In this document: one piece after another, positions 58,805-64,000 of the stretch
Layout of the letters: every line of letters starts with the position of its first letter
Position numbering within the stretch: position 1 is the first letter of the stretch
NCBI RefSeq assembly: GCF_030704685.1
Contig: NZ_JAUZDX010000017.1
Location: 90,642-154,641 of the forward strand
Length of the DNA stretch: 64,000 nucleotides
DNA from: Acidovorax sp. A1169
GTDB taxonomy: Bacteria > Pseudomonadota > Gammaproteobacteria > Burkholderiales > Burkholderiaceae_C
Direction of reading: 5' to 3'
The notes under the pieces: model-generated
What the model saw: only the letters and a program-made list of their open reading frames with translations
What the model was told of the DNA's origin: nothing
The model's database searches: none
Translations under genes and position numbers: made by a program

Positions 58805-59299
58805 ATGCCCAAGCCACTCACCACCATCGCTGCCGCTGTTGCCGCACTGGCACTGACCGCCGCCGCATCGCCCGCCTGGGCGCAAACGTACAAATGCACC
58901 CAGCCTGACGGCAAGACCGCCTTCCAGGACCAGCCCTGCCACATGAGCGGCGGCACCGGGGGCAGTGTGAACATCAAGGTCACCCCGCCCTCCAGCGACC
59001 CCCTTCCACCCAGCGCCCCGCCTGCGCGGCAGCGCTCGCCTTACGCAGGCAGCACCGGCGCCGGCACGGGCAGCACGCAAACCGCCGACGCCCAGGCCGC
59101 GCAACAGGCACGCCAGCAGGCCGAGGCGTACAACCGCTCATCGCGCTGCAACACTGCGCGCCGCAACCTGGGCGCCCTCAAGACAGCGCGCCCCGTGTTC
59201 CAGTACGACAACAAGGGCGACAAGCAGTACCTAGAAGACAGCAAGCGCCAATCGGAAATGGCTGCGGCACAGCGTGACGTGGCGGAGAACTGCCGCTGA
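58805..59299 (+). CDS. Secreted DUF4124-domain protein
   Basis: A 164-residue exported protein: signal peptide (IAAAVAALALTAAASPAWAQ), then TYKCTQPDGKTAFQDQPC, the DUF4124 motif with its Cys pair. A Pro/Ser/Gln-rich stretch and a helical Ala/Gln-rich C-terminal half (AQQARQQAEAYNRSS, RQSEMAAAQRDVAENC) follow, with more Cys. The function is unknown. ATG at 58805 is preferred to an in-frame start at 58772 because the signal peptide then begins the protein. Confidence 0.86.
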   Translation: MPKPLTTIAAAVAALALTAAASPAWAQTYKCTQPDGKTAFQDQPCHMSGGTGGSVNIKVTPPSSDPLPPSAPPARQRSPYAGSTGAGTGSTQTADAQAAQQARQQAEAYNRSSRCNTARRNLGALKTARPVFQYDNKGDKQYLEDSKRQSEMAAAQRDVAENCR

Positions 59300-59323
59300 C
59301 GCGGAGAAAGACGATCACTCGGC

Positions 59324-59689
59324 ATGCCCCAGTCCCAAGACCCCGCATCACTCCAGCAACTGGCCCTGCGCCTGCAGGAGTTTGCGCAGCAGCGCGACTG
59401 GGGCCAGTTCCATTCGCCCAAGAATTTAGCCTCGGCCCTGATCGTGGAGACTGCTGAGCTGCTGGAGCACTTTCAGTGGCTGACCGAGGAGCAGAGCCGC
59501 AACCTGCCGGCGGACAAGAAGCAAGCCGTTGCGCATGAGATGGCGGATGTGCTGCTGTACCTGGTGCAGATGGCCACGGCGCTGGATGTGGATTTGATCG
59601 GGGCGGCGAATGCGAAGGTGGAGATCAATGGGCAGAAATACCCTGCGAACCAAGCGACGGGCAACAGCCGGAAGTACGGCGCACTGTAG
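59324..59689 (+). CDS. MazG-like nucleotide pyrophosphohydrolase (dCTPase/RS21-C6 type)
   Basis: A 121-residue four-helix protein of the all-alpha NTP pyrophosphohydrolase superfamily. LIVETAELLEHFQWL supplies the EXXE metal motif and HEMADVLLYLVQMA the EXXD motif. Such enzymes hydrolyse damaged or non-canonical nucleotides to monophosphates. It starts 24 nt after the DUF4124 gene. The gene just after it (59746) begins the AT-richer region. Confidence 0.9.
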   Translation: MPQSQDPASLQQLALRLQEFAQQRDWGQFHSPKNLASALIVETAELLEHFQWLTEEQSRNLPADKKQAVAHEMADVLLYLVQMATALDVDLIGAANAKVEINGQKYPANQATGNSRKYGAL

Positions 59690-59745
59690 TCCGCGTGCCA
59701 TTCAAAGAAAGAAGCGCCAGCGGAAATTGAGACGCTTCACAAATT

Positions 59746-60771
59746 CTATTCAAGAGACGTTGAGCCCTTTAGAGTGTCCAGAGCATCGACCGCAGCTTCA
59801 GAAATGATCTTGCTGACCTTGGTCTGCGAACGGCCTTCGTAGGCTTCGACAATAAAAGGCTTTGCAGCCTCCAAATCAGCCAGCGTGGTCAACGCAATCT
59901 CCACATCGCCAGTGCCCCAGTGGCCTTTTTGCGAAACATCTCTCGCTATTGGCAAAGCCGTGACCACCCTGGCTGGATCAAGATGCAGATACAGCAGCAA
60001 GCGCCCACGCTGCGCGACTAACGTCGCAAAGTTCTTGAGCCGCTTGAAAGCGATGTACAGCCGCAATTCCTTGCGCTGCACATCGTCGCCCAAAGACAAG
60101 GTGTAGTCTTCCAATGAGGTAAGCAGGTCTATGAGCCCCTGCGGCAGGGCTGCCACGATTTCTGAATATGCCTTGTCGGGACCAACGGCTTTCTCTTCTG
60201 ATACCGCTTCCTTCAGATCCTTCGGCGCCTTCGTGATCTTTGTAGCTGCAGTTTTTGACGCAGAGGCTGACGATGCGTTCGCCAATTCAAACAGCAAGAG
60301 TTCGTCGCCAAATCGACGATAGCGAATCAACTCGATATTGCGATTGATCTGCTGCACTGCATGGCCGTCGTACTTCGTGAAATCCGCGGCAATGCACACT
60401 AAGCGTGGGGCGCTCCAGTCAATTCCGTCTGCGGCCGCCTTGCCGAACTTCTCCAGCACCAGCAGCTTGAACTCGGCCTGGTGGTCCATCAACCAATCCA
60501 AGTAGAACAGGCCTTGGTTGATAACGTTCTCTCCCACCGAGCGCTTGTATTCGAGGATGACCGGGCAGTCGTTTTCGTCCAGGCCCAGCGTATCGATGCG
60601 ACCGCCATGCGTCTTGCCGGTGGAGTACTCGGTAGCCAGGAAGCGGATGCCCAGCAGAACTTCCAGGTTGGCCTCAATGAGGTTCTGCAGCGGCTTTTCC
60701 AAATCCGAGGCGTCGCCTTGAAGCTCGGTGGCATGCCCCGACTGGAGGCGGAAGAGCTTGATATCGCTCAT
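59746..60771 (-). CDS. PD-(D/E)XK-type nuclease with C-terminal DUF5655 domain
   Basis: A 341-residue protein. GGRIDTLGLDENDCPVILEYKRS contains the GxxD...ExK core of the RecB-like/NucS-like PD-(D/E)XK nuclease fold at about residues 55-80; the surrounding VINQGLFYLDWLMDHQAEFKLL is typical of this group. Residues about 200-335 match the DUF5655 style (DYTLSLGDDVQRKELRLYIAF, YLHLDPARVVTALPIARDVS). The two parts are joined by an Ala/Ser/Lys-rich linker. It starts 3 nt after the HNH gene and so ends the leftward hsdS-ATPase-HNH operon; a nuclease effector or accessory role in defence is inferred. Confidence 0.8.
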   Translation of the reverse strand: MSDIKLFRLQSGHATELQGDASDLEKPLQNLIEANLEVLLGIRFLATEYSTGKTHGGRIDTLGLDENDCPVILEYKRSVGENVINQGLFYLDWLMDHQAEFKLLVLEKFGKAAADGIDWSAPRLVCIAADFTKYDGHAVQQINRNIELIRYRRFGDELLLFELANASSASASKTAATKITKAPKDLKEAVSEEKAVGPDKAYSEIVAALPQGLIDLLTSLEDYTLSLGDDVQRKELRLYIAFKRLKNFATLVAQRGRLLLYLHLDPARVVTALPIARDVSQKGHWGTGDVEIALTTLADLEAAKPFIVEAYEGRSQTKVSKIISEAAVDALDTLKGSTSLE

Positions 60772-60774
60772 CGT

Positions 60775-61632
60775 TCAATGCCCCATCTCTTCTTCGCGCA
60801 GACAGTACTCGGCAAAGCCTCGCTCTCTGAGCTGCGCTCTCACCGCTGCGGCATAGGGTGTCTTCGGCCGGGTCATCTCCTGCAGTTCAAGCACCTTTGG
60901 CACGACGGGCATGTTCTCTGCCAATATCGCCCCAGCTTCACCGAGAAGATCGGCTGTCTCAACGGCTTTCTCAACGTCGTTCAGCAAGGCATCGGCAGCC
61001 CGCATGGCGACCTGCCTGGCCTCGACGATTCCCGGCAAGTCCAGCCCTAACAGTTTGATGCTTCTATTGACTCGGTCGCGCTGAGCCACGCCCATGCACA
61101 GCCGGCTCGGGCCCATAAGGCCGGAGGCCTTCACCTCGATCAAGCGCACATCCTCCAGCCTCGTCGGGTCCAGCAGCAACGGCCTCTCCTCCGCCACGCA
61201 CCTATCAGCCCATGTGGCAGTCTTGCTGTTCGGCATTATTGGGAACCAATCGCCTTTGCCGTGCGTTTCTTCGGTGTCTTCGTCGGCACTCAGTCGATTC
61301 GACCTCTGTGATGAGTACCGAAAGTTCTCCCAGTCAAAAGCAAGCCATGCGTAGCCGTCGTCGGTATCGTCCTCAGAGCGCTTGGCGGACTTCTTTGGCC
61401 TGAAATGGTCGACATCCATGAACGCGTGTACGTCCTTGCTCTCGGAGTACCAGCATTTGCCGTAAGACATCGTGCTTAGGTAGCGGCCGAAGCGGCGCCA
61501 GATGTAGCCTTTGCGCTCTATCAATTCCTTGCGGTCAGCTGGTAGTGCTCTTTCGAGTTCGGCTTGCGCTCGCTGTGCCACCGCCAGCAATTTGATAGGA
61601 ATCAGACTGGGATCTCGTCGCACTAGTATCAA
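60775..61632 (-). CDS. HNH-endonuclease-like protein (PtuB/TIGR02646-like, Septu defence)
   Basis: A 285-residue protein with CWYSESKDVHAFMDVDHFRPK, an HNH-type metal site (Asp-His start, with Phe-Arg-Pro-Lys) typical of the PtuB/TIGR02646 group. The second Cys of the usual CxYC is Ser here. DGYAWLAFDWENFRYSSQRSN is the other conserved core. It starts at a TTG (61632) because GGGAGG is 7 nt upstream and a 4-nt overlap with the ATPase stop follows; a GTG at 61623 is the alternative. Together with the ATPase it resembles a Septu system. Confidence 0.82.
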   Translation of the reverse strand: MILVRRDPSLIPIKLLAVAQRAQAELERALPADRKELIERKGYIWRRFGRYLSTMSYGKCWYSESKDVHAFMDVDHFRPKKSAKRSEDDTDDGYAWLAFDWENFRYSSQRSNRLSADEDTEETHGKGDWFPIMPNSKTATWADRCVAEERPLLLDPTRLEDVRLIEVKASGLMGPSRLCMGVAQRDRVNRSIKLLGLDLPGIVEARQVAMRAADALLNDVEKAVETADLLGEAGAILAENMPVVPKVLELQEMTRPKTPYAAAVRAQLRERGFAEYCLREEEMGH

Positions 61633-63239
61633 CGCTCTACCTCCCTGTTAATCAGTTGCTGCAGCAATACCTTCATTGCATTCCGCCTGGCCAGCGCCTG
61701 CTCGGCAGTGAGTGGCGGGCGATCTGCATAACGCAGGTCATGCCAGCTACGCAAAAAGTCCTTGTAGAGGGGCTCCCGGCTGTCGAAGAGAAAGCCCAGC
61801 TTGGCTAGTGCAACATTCAGTTCAGCCAAGCGAAGAGCCTCTTGGTCGGTCAGCACCTCCTTATGAGCCAACTCATTGCGCTCATCCACTTGGCGCTGCG
61901 TTTCCACATCCAGACTGGTTGAGAGACCAAATATTTCTGTCAACGTCGCGGTAAAACCCATGCCCTTCGGGTCCGCGTAAGGTGGGGCGGCCGTAACCCG
62001 TCCATCAGCCTCTTGCGTAATCACCCGCACCTCGTCGCGCGTCAGCGCCGAGATCGTCAGCGGGTTGTGCGAGGTCAATACGATGTGGCAGTTGTCTGCA
62101 TCTGACGCAATGCCAGTCCAGTCCTGGATCAACTTCAAGTAGCTGTGTTGCCAATGCGGGTTGAGGTGGGTGTCCGGCTCGTCCAACAGGAAGAGCGCCC
62201 TCTGTCCACTGGAGACGCGGATCAAGCCCAGCACCATCAGAAGCTGGCGTTCACCATCAGACAGATCGGCAAAGCCCACGTCGCCCGATGCGTCATTGCC
62301 GCGCACCACCCACACCAGCATGTCGCGAATGAGGTCCGAGATGTCCATGGCTTCCAGCGCATAGAACAGCTCACGTTCACTTCGGAAGTTCTTGGCGAAC
62401 TCGCTCAGGGCGGTGGGTGAGCGCAGATAAGCCGCGTACTGCGATTCACTCTGTTGCTTGTCACGGTAGTCGTCAATCGCGTTGCCCTGCAGGGCGAACG
62501 GGTGAAAGGCCGAAGCTTTGAACGCACGAGCTGTACGCCCTGCCGGCCCCGATGCGCCCCACAGGTTATCGGCGGACCGGTCCGCCCCCTTGCTCTTGCT
62601 CTTCGCAAACCAAGGTTGGCGCAAATGCGCCAACGACGAGTGAAACCCCTCAATGCCCAGCCGGTCGCCCAGCTCACGCGTGACTGCCTCGTCGGGAAAA
62701 GCGAACAAAGCGATCAGTGCCAGCACGCCGTGAATGGGCCGGCAATAAAATAGTCGCCGCTCACTCTGAGCGGCTGCGCACAGCATCGGGTCATCCTCCA
62801 GCTTGATCGCGTCGTAATAACGCCGCTGGTGCGCGTCAAACAGCGACTCCAATCGCCGACTACCGCCCGAATAGTAGCCAAACACGAGGTCAGGGAACCA
62901 GTGGGTCTTGTTGCGCTCGAATTCGGCGCGCGTAACAGCGCGTCCCTCTACAGCCAACTCTGGCTCGCCGAGGTGGTTGCTCAGCGTGATGCGCAGGGGT
63001 TCGTTGACGACGCCAGCGCGGTCCTGCGACCGGATACGGTAGTCCACCCGGTAACGAAAAAGAGGCGCTTGGCGACGCAGATCCACCCAGCGAAAAACCT
63101 GCACCAAGGCCTCTATCAGATTGGATTTCCCCGCTCCATTCTGGCCGATCAGCACCGTGGTGAGCTGGCGCTCATCCAGGTCCAACGCCAAACCCTTCAG
63201 GTTCTTGAAGCCATCGATGCAAACACGATCAAGCCGCAT
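61629..63239 (-). CDS. AAA/SMC-like ATPase (PtuA-like, Septu defence)
   Basis: A 536-residue RecF/OLD-type ATPase. Walker A GQNGAGKSNLIEALVQVF near residues 30-45, signature LSDGERQLLMVLGL, Walker B ALFLLDEPDTHLNP and the switch TSHNPLTISAL are all present, so it should hydrolyse ATP. The central domain of about 200 residues is variable. The ATG at 63239 gives MRLDRVCIDGFKNLKGLALD, a standard start; it overlaps the hsdS-like stop (63229) by 11 nt. With the downstream HNH gene it makes a PtuA-PtuB-like pair. Confidence 0.88.
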   Translation of the reverse strand: MRLDRVCIDGFKNLKGLALDLDERQLTTVLIGQNGAGKSNLIEALVQVFRWVDLRRQAPLFRYRVDYRIRSQDRAGVVNEPLRITLSNHLGEPELAVEGRAVTRAEFERNKTHWFPDLVFGYYSGGSRRLESLFDAHQRRYYDAIKLEDDPMLCAAAQSERRLFYCRPIHGVLALIALFAFPDEAVTRELGDRLGIEGFHSSLAHLRQPWFAKSKSKGADRSADNLWGASGPAGRTARAFKASAFHPFALQGNAIDDYRDKQQSESQYAAYLRSPTALSEFAKNFRSERELFYALEAMDISDLIRDMLVWVVRGNDASGDVGFADLSDGERQLLMVLGLIRVSSGQRALFLLDEPDTHLNPHWQHSYLKLIQDWTGIASDADNCHIVLTSHNPLTISALTRDEVRVITQEADGRVTAAPPYADPKGMGFTATLTEIFGLSTSLDVETQRQVDERNELAHKEVLTDQEALRLAELNVALAKLGFLFDSREPLYKDFLRSWHDLRYADRPPLTAEQALARRNAMKVLLQQLINREVER

Positions 63240-64000
63240 GGCGGGCGGGCTCCAGCAGCGGTTCGGCATCGTTCACATGGCCTTGGGCGATTTCCCAAGC
63301 GAGTTGCTTGTAGAAGTCGACTACCGGTAGCTCAGAGGCTTCGTACAAGGTCTTGGCGTCAACAGGCTGGCTCAGACGACGCAGATGGCCAGCGAGATAA
63401 GGCTGGCCCCTCACGTCTTCGTCTTGGCGGCTCTTGGTGGGCATGGTTTTGCTGGAATAGGACTTTGATTGAGGAGTTTGCCCAGAGCGCGAGGCGCGTG
63501 CTTTCTGCACCTTAGGTGCTGCACCGGCTTGGCTGCGCTCGGCTGCTAGGCGTTCAAGTAGGGCACTAGCGGGTTCGTCTCCGGGATCTTGAGGAACCAA
63601 CTCGCCGCGAAAGGCCTTGGCGAGCGTAAGTGGGGCTATGCGGTCAGTTTTTTGCCTTATTGCAACATAGCTGCGTTCAATGCGTTCAGCCATTCTGAGC
63701 AATGATTCTGCGCGCTCTACTATTTCGTCTTGAATAGCAAGGGACGGTATAACTAATGGTGCCGACATAACTGTCTGCTGGTTAATCTTCGGCATGTTGC
63801 CGGCGGTACCTGTTGCGTTGTCCCGGAAGTACTTTCTGACGCTGTCCGAACTTAGTGCGTAGTAAAGAAATTTCGCACGTATATCGTCCCTGGGCCGACA
63901 TTTCATCATGAGGTCTGGATAGATGAAAGTCTTCGACGGGCCTTCAAAAATCGCACTTACGCCGACATAGTCCAGAGTGTTCGCACGCTGAACTAGCAAG
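63229..64000 (-). CDS. hsdS: Type I restriction-modification specificity subunit HsdS (partial, N-terminus off the right edge)
   Basis: The visible 256 residues are the C-terminal part of an HsdS. FLYYALSSDSVRKYFRDNATGT and MPKINQQTVMSAPLVIPSLAIQ, then EIVERAESLLRMAERIERSY and LTLAKAFRGELVPQDPGDEPASALLERL, are the target-recognition and central conserved helices. The C-terminal tail (YLAGHLRRLSQPVDAKTLYE, VVDFYKQLAWEIAQGHV) is a known HsdS extension. The gene continues past the window end, and the start is not visible. It overlaps the downstream Septu-like ATPase by 11 nt, so a type I restriction system and the ATPase-HNH pair are in one operon. Confidence 0.88.
   Translation of the reverse strand, partial: LLVQRANTLDYVGVSAIFEGPSKTFIYPDLMMKCRPRDDIRAKFLYYALSSDSVRKYFRDNATGTAGNMPKINQQTVMSAPLVIPSLAIQDEIVERAESLLRMAERIERSYVAIRQKTDRIAPLTLAKAFRGELVPQDPGDEPASALLERLAAERSQAGAAPKVQKARASRSGQTPQSKSYSSKTMPTKSRQDEDVRGQPYLAGHLRRLSQPVDAKTLYEASELPVVDFYKQLAWEIAQGHVNDAEPLLEPARHAA

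Noticed and set aside
1..64000. CRISPR arrays, tRNA or rRNA genes, insertion sequences
   Set aside because: No regular direct-repeat arrays, cloverleaf or rRNA motifs, or transposase-like frames were seen by eye.

Overview
This 64 kb window is high-GC chromosomal DNA from a betaproteobacterium, most likely an Acidovorax-like member of the Comamonadaceae (Burkholderiales). That is inferred from gene content, protein style and intergenic repeat style; no database search was possible. It contains the chromosomal replication start: rpmH, rnpA, yidD, yidC and mnmE run leftward, and dnaA, dnaN and gyrB run rightward, from an inter-genic gap at about 52.8-53.1 kb holding two DnaA boxes.

Layout. 0-7 kb: two tandem glycine-rich RRM RNA-binding proteins, a TMEM165/GDT1-type cation transporter behind a yybP-ykoY (Mn2+) riboswitch, metX-metW behind a SAM-II riboswitch, a glycerophosphodiesterase, a MerR/NADPH-quinone reductase pair and a hydroxypyruvate isomerase. 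7-22 kb: a chemoreceptor, two membrane diguanylate cyclases, two M20 peptidases, a periplasmic thioredoxin-like protein, a monoacylglycerol-lipase-like hydrolase, a YidB-like protein, an MFS transporter, a hemolysin III/PAQR protein, a SRAP (HMCES/YedK) protein with an altered active site, and rsmE. 22-28 kb: envelope biogenesis (amgK, lptD, surA) and rsmA. 28-32 kb: a secreted barnase-like RNase with its barstar inhibitor, and maeB.

32-41 kb is the most unusual part. First comes a compact set of a DUF6916-like protein, a GNAT acetyltransferase, an aspartyl/asparaginyl beta-hydroxylase, a sulfotransferase and a phage-tail-collar (MdpB-like) protein. Then comes a six-gene rightward cluster: three small secreted proteins sharing a curlin-like NNQxVxVxxGxVxN repeat, a CsgG/HfaB-like lipoprotein with peptidoglycan-binding and DUF4384 regions, a Sel1-repeat protein and a secreted pentapeptide-repeat protein. 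I read the latter as a curli/holdfast-like nucleation-secretion (functional amyloid) system that is not classical csg, and it is my main candidate for an undescribed system.

41-47 kb: mmsA with an omega-amino-acid:pyruvate transaminase and a divergent LysR regulator, an AraC regulator divergent from a SnoaL-like protein, and an orphan FlgC-like protein. 47-59.7 kb: the replication-origin block, followed by a DUF4124 protein and a MazG-like pyrophosphohydrolase. From about 59.7 kb to the right edge the DNA looks AT-richer and carries a leftward defence operon: the C-terminal part of a type I restriction HsdS, a Septu-like ATPase (PtuA-like), an HNH protein (PtuB-like) and a PD-(D/E)XK/DUF5655 nuclease. 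No tRNA, rRNA, CRISPR array or insertion sequence was seen.
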